A stretch of 64,000 nt of DNA from Perognathus longimembris pacificus (GCF_023159225.1 NC_063162.1:91287880-91351879), one strand, 5' to 3'. Shown: positions 1 to 9,994, counted from the first letter of the stretch. Program-made: numbers and translations. The notes: generated from the letters alone by a model not told the origin.

Positions 1-103
1 TCTACTTTTATTTGGTAGCTATATTGGATATTTAATAATCAAATGAGGTTCCCTTGTTTGCTAAGTGATATATTTCACCTCCTAGTTTTAAAATTCTTTT
101 CAA

Positions 104-311
104 GCCAGGCACAGTAGCTCATGCCTGCAATCCTAGCTAATCAGGAGGCTGAGATCCAGTTCAAAGCCATCCTGGGCAAAAAAGTCTGAGACTGCATTTC
201 TTAAATGAGAAGCAAAAAGCTGGGCAAGGAGTGTGGTACAAGTGTTAAGACACCATTGATCAAGTGAGGGCTCAGATTTCAAACTCCAATAAGAAGGAAG
301 AAAAAAAAAAC
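104..311 (+). mobile_element. SINE with 7SL/B1-like head and Geo-like tail
   Basis: The first part reads as a 7SL-derived head (GCCAGGCACAGTAGCTCATG, then a GGAGGCTGAGATC block). The second part is a degenerate Geo-type module with a TGTGGTACAAGTG segment, and it ends in an A-rich tail at about 300-310. The same head-plus-tail architecture recurs at 5406, 8499 (minus), 20287, 54380 (minus), 60536 (minus) and 61266. I infer a rodent B1-type composite SINE. It is diverged and no target-site duplication is obvious, so it is probably old. Confidence 0.75.
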
Positions 312-319
312 TTTTGTTG

Positions 320-905
320 TTGAATTTTACATTTTTGTCTTAATGTGTCTTTGGCTGGAACTTGCAGGGTGATTATTCAGATTCATACATCTAGCTGTCT
401 ATATCTCTCCTAGGATTTAGGAACATTTTAAGAATTATATCATTAAATAATCTTTCTCCAGCTTTCACCATCTCTTTCTGGAACTTCCATAACATGACTA
501 TTTGTTTATTTAATGATATATAACAAGTCCTACTAGCTTTCTTCAGTCTTTTTATCATGTTTTCTCTTTTTTCTTTTTAGATCATCTCAAAAGAACTGTC
601 TTCTGAGATTCTATGCTTGTTGTTAGTCTGCTGCTGAATATTTCTATTATTTTTTTTTTACTACTTGCATTCTTCTGATTTTAAGACTGGCTTGGTTACA
701 TTTATAAAATCTACTTTTGGTTTAATTTTAACACATGTTTATTTCCTGGTTTCATTAACTTATCTGTGTGCATTCCCTCATATCAATTTCCATGTAGTTA
801 TTTTTATTTCCTCTTTGTGGAATTCACACGCTTTTATTTTTCTGGGCTGAGCTACTGGAGAATTATTGTGTTCATTTGATTGTGTCATGGTTTCTTTCCT
901 TGTCA
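320..905 (-). mobile_element. Probable remnant of the 5' part of an ancient L1 (antisense)
   Basis: This T-rich stretch has the wording I associate with the antisense 5' region of old mammalian L1: CTTTCACCATCTCTTTCTGG, a GGAACTTCCATAAC block and repeated TTTTCTCTTTTTTC runs. A similar stretch lies at 14890-15600. No reading frame of length survives. The call is by eye; it could instead be unique AT-rich DNA. Confidence 0.35.
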
Positions 906-1020
906 CATTTCTTAAATCCTGTATCGATACCTCTTCTAAATGTATAGTGTGGCTTTCATAATGACAGATTTTCACATGGGGTCCTACAGTGTGGTTAGGG
1001 GCAGGGTGCTAAACAGATTG

Positions 1021-1284
1021 TTATTGGTCCTTCGGTTCTTTTTTCTTTTTCCAAACAAGGACATCTCTAAGACTGACACAGGCCATAAACAGCTGTAATA
1101 ACACTGTGGCCAGGACATGGATGCTCAGAGATTTCGTGAAGCTAAAGTCCTGCTGAAACACGGTGGCATCCCCAACTTGGTTGATTGAAACTTCCCCAAA
1201 CAAGGACTCTGAGCCTAAGAAATACTCCTGCAGTTCACCTACAAAGGCATAAGTAAGGATTGTGGTTCTGATTGTGAGGAGTTA
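1021..1284 (-). other. Unrecognised open stretch resembling a membrane-protein C-terminus
   Basis: About 87 codons are open on the minus strand between stop codons. The translation contains the stretches YAFVGELQEYFLGSESLFGE and ATVFQQDF, then a hydrophobic run (LSIHVLATVLLQLFMACVSL) and a basic tail, VWKKKKEPKDQ, before a stop. That order suggests one transmembrane segment followed by a cytoplasmic charged end. No initiator methionine is present, only a TTG that an ORF caller might use. No intron or promoter is visible. It could be a fragment of a processed pseudogene, a lone exon, or chance. I do not recognise the family and assign no function. Confidence 0.25.
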
Positions 1285-1533
1285 AGGAGCAGCACTGGCA
1301 CAGGTCCAGAGAAGAATTGGTTTTCCAGAGCCCCATGAAGTAGAGGACAGTTGTAAATTAAAAACCTAGATCCAATAGAACATAGTGGCTATTTCAGTCC
1401 CAGGAGAGGAAGCAACAAGGAGTCTGAACACTAAGTGGGACAAAGAAGTGACCCAGGCTCTGAAAGGCTGGGTGTGTATAAGCAGGGACTCAAAGCCCAC
1501 AGAGCATAGCCAAGGACAGGGAGCAGCACTGTG
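1285..1533. other. No recognisable feature
   Basis: This is mixed-composition sequence between the membrane-like open stretch and the LTR. I see no repeat, gene or motif that I can name. Confidence 0.5.
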
Positions 1534-1612
1534 ATGATGTTATGCCCATGTTGCGAGGAGACCACCAAGAAGACCACCGAGAGCCAGACATTCCGAAATG
1601 CAAAAGCAAGGC

Positions 1613-1618
1613 TTTATT
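1613..1618 (-). promoter_or_regulatory. LTR polyadenylation signal AATAAA
   Basis: TTTATT on the plus strand reads AATAAA on the LTR sense strand, about 90 bp downstream of the TATA-like box. This is a typical spacing for an LTR U3-R unit. Confidence 0.6.
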
Positions 1619-1702
1619 CAGGCCAGCTGCAACTCGGACCTCGTCCTACACTCCAAGGCAGCAGAGGTTAGGAGGAAGGCCATGAGCAGAGTTTCACATG
1701 GG

Positions 1703-1777
1703 TATTTAAAGGAAAAATCACAAAGTTACATAAACCAGGTGCAAGCAGGGTTGGGGTGCGAGAACAAATCTGATTGG
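1703..1777 (-). promoter_or_regulatory. LTR U3 promoter: CCAAT and TATA-like boxes
   Basis: On the minus strand a GAGCCAATCAG block (around 1773-1777) lies about 65 bp upstream of a CCTTTAAATACCC block (1703-1712). This is the classic CCAAT then TATA order of a retroviral LTR promoter. Activity is not inferable. Confidence 0.5.
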
Positions 1778-2320
1778 CTCGGGGCTAGGGGTTCTCTAAA
1801 ATTGGTCTGAGGACATTCCAGGGTGGTCAACATAACTGGAACGTTCTCGAACCGGTTGGGCCATCCGGGAAATGGGTTTTTATGGCCAGTTGGTTTCGGC
1901 ACAAACAACTTTGTTCCTGGAATCTGTACAATGTCTAGTTAGTTTCACCATAAACAAGCCTTTTTCCAGGTTTTACGTATGTGTTGGGTTATTCTTAGCT
2001 TAACACAAACAACAAGATGGTTGTAGTTTCAAGATGGAGTGGTCCTAGTCTTTCATTGACTCCATTTCCAAAGGAAGAGTGTTCTACTAGCAGATCAAGC
2101 ACCAGACTGCTAGTCCTGTTCCTGAGAAATGACACACCCAATTTGTTTGGCTGAGAAGGTATAGTGTAACACAGCTCTGGAGGACTAGATATTATTCCAT
2201 CTGAGGTGCCTACAGGTACAAATGGAATATAGCTCCTGGTGCCCTGATAAGAGGCGTACCAGTCTGAACTAACTTTCACCTCACAAATTGTATGGATTGA
2301 ACAATGATAGAATGAACCTT

Positions 2321-2452
2321 TTGTTTTGTCTTTTTTTTTTTTTTTTTTTTTTTTTGGTGCTGGTACTAGGGCTTGAATCCAGGGCCTGAGCACTGTCCCC
2401 TTAGCTTTTTTGCTTAAGGCTAGCACTCTACCACTTGAACCAAAGCTCCACA
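2321..2452 (-). mobile_element. SINE: Geo module alone, minus strand
   Basis: Poly-T at 2331-2355 is the A-tail of a minus-strand insert. The body reads on the minus strand as a tRNA-like module with GGTTCAAGTGGTAGAGTGC, GGGGACAGTGCTCAGG and GATTCAAGCCC. Only the right (Geo) monomer is present. The insert is either 5'-truncated or from a composite whose head is lost. Confidence 0.75.
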
Positions 2453-2469
2453 CTGAAACACAGTAGTAA

Positions 2470-3222
2470 GAAATAGGGGAATCAACCCAGATACCCCTCA
2501 GTAGAGGAGTGGATCAGGAAAATGTGATATATATACAATGGAATTCTATACATCTATCAGAAAGAATGACATTGCCCCATTCATAAGGAAATGGAAGGAC
2601 TTGGAAAAATATTATACTAAGTGAAGTGAGCCAGACCCAAGGAAACATGGACTCTATGATTTCCCTCATAGGGAATAATGAGTACATGCTTAGGTTAGTC
2701 ATCAGAGAAGATCCCAATAGCCCAATAGCTATGCCTGTATGAACACATAAGATGATGCTAAGTGAAATGAACTCCACGTTATGGAAACAAGTGTTATATC
2801 ATTGTTGTAATTATTTTCATCATGCCATGTGAAACCGTACCTTTTTTTGTTTGTTTGTTTCTCTCATATTTGCTTCCTGTGGTTGTACTGCCCCCATCAC
2901 TCTATCTCATCTGAGTATACTGGATACTGTATATACATGTATTAGAACTAGGGAAGGAAAAGGGAATATCAAAATCGAGAGACAAAGGATAAAAGTACAA
3001 ACGATTCCAAAAGCAATACTTACAAAACCATTTGATGTAAAACAACTGTACAACTCATGGATGGAGAAGGAGAGGGGAGGGGGAGTAATAGGGGGGAGGG
3101 ATAAGGGAGGAGGTAACAAGTTGAACAAGAAATGTACTCACTGCCTTACATATGAAACTGTAACCCCTCTGTATTTCACTTTGACAATAAAGAAAAAGAT
3201 ATTTAAAAAATTAAAAATAAAG
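2470..3222 (+). mobile_element. 5'-truncated L1: end of ORF2 plus 3' UTR
   Basis: The start corresponds to the C-terminal part of L1 ORF2 (a WIRKM-like segment, then codons for KEMEGLGK) with stops and frame changes. The 3' UTR follows, including a polypurine G-rich tract at 3057-3110, and the terminal motif ATGAAACTGTAACCCCTCTG before AATAAAGAAAAA. The encoded protein would have been the L1 endonuclease/reverse transcriptase, but only its last codons remain and it is not functional. The same 3' end recurs at 29165, 46079, 55970 and, inverted, at 33366. Confidence 0.85.
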
Positions 3223-3300
3223 ACTGGATTGTGGGATGGTAGAACATCTGCCTAGCAAATGCAAAGCTGTGCATTCAGACCCTAGTACTGTCAAAAGAAA
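3223..3300 (+). mobile_element. ID-like tRNA-derived SINE fragment
   Basis: GGATGGTAGAACATCTGCC followed by AGCAAATGCAAAGC and an ATTCAGACCC B-box remnant matches the ID/tRNA-Ala pattern in diverged form. It abuts the tail of the L1 at 2470 and runs into an A/GA-rich stretch to about 3350. Confidence 0.5.
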
Positions 3301-3350
3301 AGAGAAAATCAGAGAGAGGAAGAGAAAGAAAAAAAGAAACAGAGAAAGAG

Positions 3351-3606
3351 AATCCTAACAACTCAGAAGGCTGAGATTTGACAATTGCAGTTTATCATTG
3401 TTGTTATTTTAACATACTATGTGAAATTATTTCTTTTGTTTATCTTCCTTAGGGTTTAGCCCCTCTTTTCACTGTATTTGATTTTGGTACCCTGGGTATT
3501 GTAAATGTGTTTATCTGAATCCAGGAAGGGAAGGGGAACATCAAAATGGTGAGACAAAGATTAAAAGGCAAACTAATGGGACAGAAATACTTACAAGATA
3601 ATATGT
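3351..3606 (+). repeat. Inverted duplication, arm A (SINE/L1 3' UTR junction)
   Basis: This arm matches the reverse complement of 4283-4590 over its whole length. It begins with the 7SL-head fragment AATCCTAACAACTCAGAAGG. At GACAATTGCAG it changes into L1 3' UTR sequence (TGAAATTATTTC, GATTTTGGTACCCTG, CATCAAAATGGTGAGACAAA). Arm B shares both the junction and the private changes in the SINE head, so the two arms are copies of one another and not independent insertions. Confidence 0.8.
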
Positions 3607-3774
3607 TGTACAAGACAAAATAAAAAGGAAAGAAAGAAGGAAGGAAGGAAACAACATACTTCAAATACAAACGAAATGAGGAATGACCCGTCTCATGAAG
3701 AGCCATTATAAAGCCATGTGATAAGACTTGAAGAGCAGGGCCCCTTTTGATATTTTTATATTGCCTATAGTATT

Positions 3775-3810
3775 TAGTATTATATATATATATATGTATA
3801 TATATATTTT
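3775..3810. repeat. TA/TATG microsatellite
   Basis: TATATA repeats with one GTA interruption lie immediately left of the poly-T at 3807-3812. They may derive from an A-rich retrotransposition tail. Confidence 0.8.
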
Positions 3811-3926
3811 TTGGCAGATCTCCCACGCATTTATTGCTGGGCGGGGGAGTGTGCGCACGCGCGGGCTGCAGGACACGCGGGCAGGCGGGGCGCCGTCCAG
3901 GAAGGGCGCTGTCCAGGTGGGGCGCT
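3807..3926 (-). pseudogene. GC-rich insert, candidate 5'-truncated mRNA 3'-end retrocopy
   Basis: A block of about 113 bp with many CpGs sits abruptly in AT-rich DNA (GCGCACGCGCGGGC, GGCGGGGCGCCG). On the minus strand it ends in AATAAA (complement of 3830-3835), then 17 bp, then a run of A. That is the arrangement of a polyadenylated transcript. I infer a short retrocopy of an mRNA 3' UTR, source unknown. An LTR R-U5 fragment is the alternative, but no TG...CA ends or second promoter motifs are seen. The flanking TA repeats hide any target-site duplication. GTCCAGG followed by GGGCGC occurs twice inside. Confidence 0.45.
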
Positions 3927-3964
3927 ATAATATAATATAATATTTACTACATGGTAAGAACACA

Positions 3965-4035
3965 ATTTTTAAATTTTATTTTATTTTGTTGTAAAGGTGA
4001 TGTACAGAGGGATTACAGTTCAGAAGAGGTAATAT
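3965..4035 (-). mobile_element. Short L1 3'-end fragment, minus strand
   Basis: The order TTTTATTTTGTTGTAAAGG, GATGTACAGAGG, GATTACAGTT matches the reverse complement of the L1 terminal motif seen at 4140, 21620 and 33390. It has only about 70 bp of L1 and is truncated at both ends. Confidence 0.6.
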
Positions 4036-4124
4036 TGGACATGAATCTTCAAACATGGAGTAGAAAGCTCCTCAGCAAGATGAGTGTAAGAATCTCATGG
4101 ACTTTCCTACCCAGGCTGGCTCCA

Positions 4125-4373
4125 AATCTTTTTTAAAATTTTTTTATTGTCAAGGTGATGTACAGAGGGATTGCACGTAAGGTAATGAGTACATTGCTTG
4201 TCAAGCTTGTTACCACCTCCCTCATTTTTCTCCACATTCTCCCCTCAATTCCCAACCCAAAGTGGCACACTTAGTTTACATCATCTTGCCTTGTAAGTAT
4301 TACTATCGCAATGATTTGTCTTTTACTCTTTGTCTCACCATTTTGATGTTCCCCATTCCTTCCTGGATTCAGA

Positions 4374-4426
<53 letters not shown>

Positions 4427-4549
4427 GTATGTATATATTACTCAGGGTACCAAAATCAAATACAGTGAAAACAGGGGCTAAACCATGGGGAAGATAAACA
4501 AAAGAAAAAAGAAATAATTTTACATAATATGTTAAAATAACAACGATAA
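4125..4549 (-). mobile_element. L1 3' UTR insert, minus strand, with internal CA microsatellite
   Basis: The T-rich left edge is the A-tail. It is followed by the reverse complement of the L1 terminus (TGATGTACAGAGGGATTGCA) and the 3' UTR up to about 4549. A CA tract inside it is absent from the matching inverted copy at 3351-3606, so the tract expanded after that duplication. No coding sequence remains. Confidence 0.8.
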
Positions 4550-4590
4550 ACTGCAATTGTCAGATCTCAGCCTTCTGAGTTGTTAGGATT
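4283..4590 (-). repeat. Inverted duplication, arm B
   Basis: This is the reverse-complement partner of 3351-3606, separated from it by about 680 bp. It differs mainly by the CA/TA expansion at 4375-4435 and by point changes. Confidence 0.8.
4375..4437. repeat. (CA)n then TA/TATG microsatellite
   Basis: An uninterrupted CA repeat runs from about 4375 to 4419 and passes into ATATATGTATGTATAT. It lies inside L1 3' UTR sequence. Confidence 0.95.
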
Positions 4591-4615
4591 ATATATATAT
4601 GAGCCACTGCAATGT

Positions 4616-5405
4616 TTCTTTTAAGATCTTTCTATACATGTATTAAGGAATAGTGCCTAAATTTACCACACATGCTTTTGCCATCATATGTAGTTTTCGA
4701 AGAAAATTACCCAATACCCAATTACTCAATACCATTTTGACTTATTCTTATTTGGAATACTCTTGGATGATTTCATCAATAACCCTCCAAGTAGTTTTGG
4801 CATGGTATTAAAACTTATTTTAGTATTCATCATTATATATAGTTCAGGTTTGTCAAGTATTTCTCTGATGACTTATCTCACATATATTAAGTTCATTTCT
4901 AATTGCCTAAAGGATTTTCATGAAGGAAAAACACACTTTAAAGGCAACATTATGGATAAGCAGATTGTTGATGGTTGCTAGTTTATGCTTCACAAAAACA
5001 AAAAGCACACAATCATGCAAACTCAATTAATCAAGGCATATGAAAATGTTCAAAGTATGTTTTTTTTAACAGGGAAAATATGAAAAGTTGGCCCACTTGT
5101 AGCATTTTAATTAACTTGCTATGCAAATATGTGTATTCCATAAAATTATGCCAAGTGATTTTGGACTGGCTTTGTAGATGCTCTTTCTGTTTTATTCTAC
5201 ATAGTGTGCACACTAAAGAGAAGGTGTCCTAGGCCCCGCGGGGACATGAAACACTGTCTTGACATGATCTGTTACTCTGTGCTCTTCAATGGTATGTTTA
5301 TTGCTATTAATTTTACCATGAGACCAGAAAACAAATTAATTACTTAAAAGAAATTTTCAGAAATAAATGCACCTGAATCCTCACGAAATGTATAAATATT
5401 AGTTA
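4616..5405. other. Unique AT-rich sequence, nothing recognised
   Basis: Short open frames here show no family resemblance, and I see no repeat or regulatory signature. Confidence 0.5.
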
Positions 5406-5586
5406 TTCAGCCAAGCACAGACAGCTCATGCCTGTAATCCTAGGTACTCGGGAGGCTAAGATCTAATTGCTATGTAAAGCCAACCTGGGCAGGAAGATGC
5501 TGGAAGAGGAGGTGTGGCTCAAGTAGTAGACCAACAGCCTTGAGCAAAATATACTAATCTCAGGTCCTGATTTCAAGCTCCAGTAT

Positions 5587-5589
<3 letters not shown>
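5406..5589 (+). mobile_element. SINE with 7SL/B1-like head and Geo tail
   Basis: The head is CCAAGCACAGACAGCTCATG with TACTCGGGAGGCTAAGATC, then CAACCTGGGCAGGAAG. The tail module has GTGTGGCTCAAGTAGTAG, CAGGTCCTGATTTCAAGC and CCAGTATCAGCACACA. The A-tail has been replaced by the microsatellite that starts at 5590. Confidence 0.85.
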
Positions 5590-5644
<55 letters not shown>

Positions 5645-5806
5645 AGAGAGAAAGAGAAAGAGAGAAAGACAGGAAGGAAGGAAGGAAGGAAGGAAGGAGG
5701 GAGGGAGGGAGGGAGGGAGGGAGGGAGGGAGGGAGGGAGGAAGGAAGGAAGGAAGGAAGGAAGGAAGGAAGGAAGGAAGGAAGGAAGGAAGGAAGGAAGG
5801 AAGGAA
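5590..5806. repeat. Compound microsatellite (CA)n-(GA)n-(GGAA/GGGA)n
   Basis: CA repeats run 5590-5640, GA/GAAA 5641-5671, and GGAA with an internal GAGG block (about 5697-5739) to 5806. It starts exactly at the 3' end of the preceding SINE. The polypurine strand is continuous for more than 160 bp. Confidence 0.97.
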
Positions 5807-5811
5807 AAGAG

Positions 5812-6285
5812 AAAACACCTGAAAAATTCATGTTAAGTGAAGTCAGTCAGGACCAGAGAGTCAAAGGGCAAATGTTTTCCCTCATATTTGGAAGGTAGAA
5901 TCAATTTATAAATGTAAACACAAACAAGGTCGTATGCAAGTGTACATAGATGTATTCAGCAAAGTACGGTATTTGGAGGGGAAAATTTGAATGATGCCAT
6001 TCCTTAGAAAAACAAATTCACAGTCTAACAAAATAAATGCCAGGAAATTGGTACTTGAAAGGTGTGGTGGTGAGAACAAGAGCAAGAGGGTAGAAACATG
6101 ACGAGAAGAAGGGGAAAGAATGTAGTCATAATACTCAATGCATATCCTATGAAATTATGTAAATTGAGGGGATGGGTTAGATTGACAACAGCCTGGCATC
6201 CATCAAGATGCATCGTAGTTATAAATGGATTTGTTGAATGGTAACTCCTTTGTACAGCTACTTACACATACAAACACAATTTTTA
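5812..6285 (+). mobile_element. Old L1 3' end (older subfamily)
   Basis: TCATGTTAAGTGAAGTCAGTC, CCAGAGAGTCAAAGGGC and TTTTCCCTCATAT correspond to the ORF2 end and early 3' UTR of older mammalian L1. The segment ends at CTCCTTTGTACAGCTAC and an A-rich stretch. It is diverged and its 3' UTR differs from that of the young L1s here. Confidence 0.6.
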
Positions 6286-6289
6286 AAAA

Positions 6290-8498
6290 TTCCAATCAGA
6301 TGAGAAAAAGGAAATGAGTATTATTGCTTATTTTAGTATATTCTCCATGAGAAAATTTTCAAAAGTTATGATCACTGAAACCACTTTTATATTTGGCAGA
6401 AAAATATCTTTTTATAATTCAAATACAATATTACAGAAAAGAAGTATAAGATTAATTTCAGGATGACTGCAAGTTCAAAATAGCATTCATTATTTTTTTT
6501 CATTTCAAAATAGACCCGAAAAATAGCTTATCACAAACAATAGCATTCTCAATAACTAGGCTAGAGTAGATCAAAAGAAGAGTAAGAAAGTTATTCTCAT
6601 TCTGTAAGAGATTTTCTTATAGCAATAAGATGAAACTCAAGAGATCATAATAACTGATACTTAAATCAACCAGATTCATTAAGTAAACTGAAGAGAATAT
6701 GTTAAGAACACTCATTTAGAAACTAAAATCAACAAATAAATAAAACAGAACTATAAGAAATAAGAACACAGTGAATTGCTAAAATGTTAATATTCAGAGA
6801 TATATATTCATAGTATACAGTACTGTATTTTTCAACAATGTACTGTCGATGGGAATTCTGCACTTATGGCTTCCAGAGACATTTTAGCCAAGTAACAATT
6901 GACAGGTATGCCACACAAAAACAATTCCACAATGATAGTCACGCATATTACATGTATAAAAGAGGCATATTCAAGGGAATACTACTGCAGATCAGATCCC
7001 CAAAGCAAGCCACTGATTTCCATATACTTATTTTGTTTTAATAAAACCTCATCTGCTAGACTTTAACTTACACAGGACAAACACACTGCCCACTCCTATC
7101 CAAAGATCTCTGTCAGACCTTTGTAGAGTTCACTTCTGAAAAAATACAATGAGGAATTGCTGTGAGTTTTCATGGTTACCTTGGAATATGTTTCCATCTA
7201 AACAGGCTGGGCCTGCAAACTCTCAGGCAACTATCAGTTGATTCAGAGATTCTAGAAATTTTGCTTCCTTTGAACAGAAAATAAAAAAAGCCAAGGGTTA
7301 AGTCCTGAAATTAAAAACAAAAAATGAAACTAGAGAGCACTTTTATTTAACTCCTGAGAACAGGACTTTATTTGGGAATCATCCAATTATGATAATTGTT
7401 TTGTTAATGTGTTACAAAGAATCCACAAAGATTAGAGTTGTACACTATCACACACAATCCCTCTACATAAGGTTTTTGAGCAAGTTCATAAATATGGAAA
7501 CAAACATTTTCTTTAAAGCATTTCTGAATCTTCATTCTGAGGGTTGCTATATACTATATTCATGTTTGGGTTAACTATGCAGTTCTAAATCTATCCTTAG
7601 AGATGCCTAGGAATAAGAAGTTCTCTGATAACAAAATCTCAAAGTTTGTAATCCTTCTAATATTGTTACCTTTTTCTCTTTTGTTACTGCTATTTGTTAC
7701 TGGTATCGGTGCTATGATTTGAGACTACCTTCAAAATTCTGATAGTATGAGTAACTCAGGAAAACATAGTCACTAGGAAAATGTTATCTTAAACTATTTA
7801 TTCCTAAAGGGCTCCCCATTACATACACAGAAGCTGAAGAAATAAAACTTTAACTTTTAGATATCAGGGAGCCATGAGGAAGCAAGAATATGGGAGGCTT
7901 CCTTGGAGAATAATATTTGCCTCTGCCACACAGTAAAAATAATCAGTTTGGGTGACACAACTTCAATATTCTCTTAGCTAATTAAATGGAGTACTTATTT
8001 CTCCTTATGAGAAACATAAAAAGCAGAGCAGATAAAAATAAATGAGCACATCCAACTTAAAGCTTATAGAAATATATATTTATTCAGGGCTCTGGTGGAA
8101 CACAATAGAACATTTATTCAAACTAAGTGAGGAAAATAGAAATTGTATTGCCTCTTGAAATCAAATGTAAGGATTTTTTTTTGCTGAGCTGACCTCATGG
8201 TCAATTAGAGCTCTGGCTTGAAATTACTAGGATTCCTTAATTTCTATCCCTCCATACACAATAACAGACACGTCCTAAGCAGTAGGAATGTCAACCAGAC
8301 ATTCTAGATTATATATTCCTCACCAACAAAAACTTAAAGTGCTGTCTACCTGCTACCACATTTTAAAACACTAAGGAAATAATCTGATTGACCTAACTTC
8401 AGATAGGCACACAAGCATGGATCAATCAAGTGTGCAAAAAGAGACTAGGCAACTTTTAATGATATTGTTAGCAAAACCTTTTTTGGTCTTGTTGTTTG
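6290..8498. other. Unique AT-rich intergenic or intronic sequence
   Basis: I could identify no gene, structural RNA or repeat across this stretch. Open frames of 60-67 codons look like chance. Confidence 0.5.
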
Positions 8499-8748
8499 TT
8501 TTTTGTATTTATACCAGTCCTGTGTCTTGAACTCCAGGCCTGGGAGATCTCCCTGATCTTTTATGCTCAAAGCTAATGTTCTGACACTGGAGCCATGGCT
8601 CCATTTCAGCTTTTTGTTTGTTTGTTTGTTACTGATTTGGAGACAAGAATCTCAAGGACTTTCCTGCGTGGGCTGGTTTCAAACATGACCATCAGAACTC
8701 AGTCTCCTGAGCAGCTAGGAATACAGCAGTAGGCCACCAGTACCCAGT
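8499..8748 (-). mobile_element. SINE with 7SL/B1-like head and Geo tail, minus strand
   Basis: T-rich left edge, then CCAGTCCTGTGTCTTGAACTC (Geo 3' end, reversed), ATGCTCAAAGCTAATGTTCTG, and CAAGGACTTTCCTGCGTGGG. The reversed 7SL head follows (TCTCCTGAGCAGCTAGGAAT ... GGCCACCAGTACCCAG). It is full-length but diverged. Confidence 0.85.
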
Positions 8749-9885
8749 TCGACAGCAGTTTTTAAAGAAGGCAAATTTTTAGAAAGTAATTTCTTAGAAT
8801 CTGTAATGTCCATAACACTCCATGATATTCAGTACATGAGTAATTTCCAAAACATATTAAATCTTTTGTAATGGAAAAGTTCAATAAACTGACAAAATTA
8901 GAACTGAGATGGGAAATTCTGTCCAGGTAGGTGCAAAGATCATACACTATGGATAAATGAGAGGAAAGGGGAGGGACAGTGAGAGATGGAAAGAACAGCT
9001 AGAGATGAAGGGAAAAAGGAAAGGGAGATGAGTGGACTGGAGGATAGGGGAGGGAAGAGGAGGAGGGAGGAAAAGGGGTGAGAGCAGGGAAGGAGAAGTC
9101 AGAGCAATAATGATCCTGGAAGAAGACTACTCAATATAGATAGTCTCACATTATAGAATTACAACTGTTAAGGTATCCTAAGTGTAGGTTCTACTCATTG
9201 GAGGTAAAATTGTTATGCAGGCATTCAGCAAATTCTGTTAGTAAGTGGAAAATCTTCCAGAAAAGGAGTGATGAAATGTAAGCAGGATTGTAACTCAGTT
9301 TCCTTTTGATGAAAATGCTTTAACAGAAATCTACACATCAGCGTCTGTTTGCATGTAGATTTTGATACATCAAGTACATGGAAGATATCATAAAGTCTAA
9401 TTTGGGGTTTATTATTTCATAGATTACAGTGGGTAAAGATTAAAAATTATATCACAATTTAAAAATCCTAACTTTTGAGTACACATTGCTATTGCTGTTA
9501 TTTTTACTCTTGACCTATACACAGAGAATCATTTACCTAGTCTATCATGCATAATGATTATCTAATTTTTTTGCCATGTTAAACATCACTCCAAATGTTG
9601 TCTGTCATTCTTACATTGGTTGTTTAATTGTTGTTCTTATTGGCAAGCCAGGAAGTTGAGGTTTGAGATCTACGAGCATAATAAAAACAATCAAAATATT
9701 GATAGTGGATGAGCCACCACCAAGAAAGACTTTCAACAGAAGTGAGGAAAATAATTCACTTACAGAGTTCTAATGAGGCCACGGAGCAGCTAGTGAGACT
9801 ACTGACTGATACTCTACAGAAACATGTGTTGTGGAAATAAAGTTTCTTCTAGCCAAGAGTGATGAGCTTTGTAAAATGCTACAGA

Positions 9886-9994
9886 GAAGACTAATAAGAT
9901 GGGAACTGAGTCGCATCCATGAGACTTAGCAGCCACAAGGCTACTGTGTCTCTAGAGGGGAGAAGAATGCCATTAGACCAGGAAAGGGAGATAA
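9886..9994 (+). repeat. Diverged direct repeat, copy 1
   Basis: GAAGACTAATAAGATGGGAA ... CCAGGAAAGGGAGATA aligns end to end with 10731-10840. About two thirds of bases match by eye. It could be an old local duplication or two copies of an unrecognised dispersed repeat. Confidence 0.5.

Larger units (their letters stand above)
1538..2303 (-). mobile_element. Solo LTR of an endogenous retrovirus (class I-like), minus strand
   Basis: The segment starts TGTT and ends AACA, the usual LTR inverted terminal pattern. It is flanked on both sides by ATGA (1534-1537 and 2304-2307), a 4-bp duplication typical of class I elements. Promoter signals on the minus strand are in the expected order: CCAAT (complement of 1773-1777), TATA-like TTTAAATA (1703-1710), then AATAAA (complement of 1613-1618), followed by about 75 bp of R/U5. 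No internal viral sequence adjoins it, so it is a solo LTR. A shorter alternative right end (AACA at 2011-2014) has no matching duplication. The family name is unknown to me. Confidence 0.6.
4070..4615 (-). mobile_element. 7SL-head SINE (minus) split by an L1 insertion
   Basis: 4070-4124 carries the middle of a composite SINE on the minus strand (ATCTCATGGACTTTCC, CCAGGCTGGCTCC). 4550-4615 carries its head (CAGATCTCAGCCTTCTGAG ... GAGCCACTGCA). The two pieces join if 4125-4549 is removed, so the L1 fragment between them inserted into this SINE. An ATAT run has replaced part of the head at 4591-4600. Confidence 0.65.

Noticed and set aside
4375..4437. Possible CRISPR-like or tandem array
   Set aside because: These are simple dinucleotide repeats with no spacers, in a mammalian genome.
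3344..4600. Arms treated as a mobile SINE-L1 chimeric family
   Set aside because: Arm B lies inside a SINE whose two halves flank it, showing a simple L1 insertion into a SINE. Arm A is best explained as an inverted copy of that locus.
5573..5831. 81-codon open frames rich in Leu-Pro-Ser and Cys-Val
   Set aside because: They are translations of the CA/GGAA microsatellite and not a protein.
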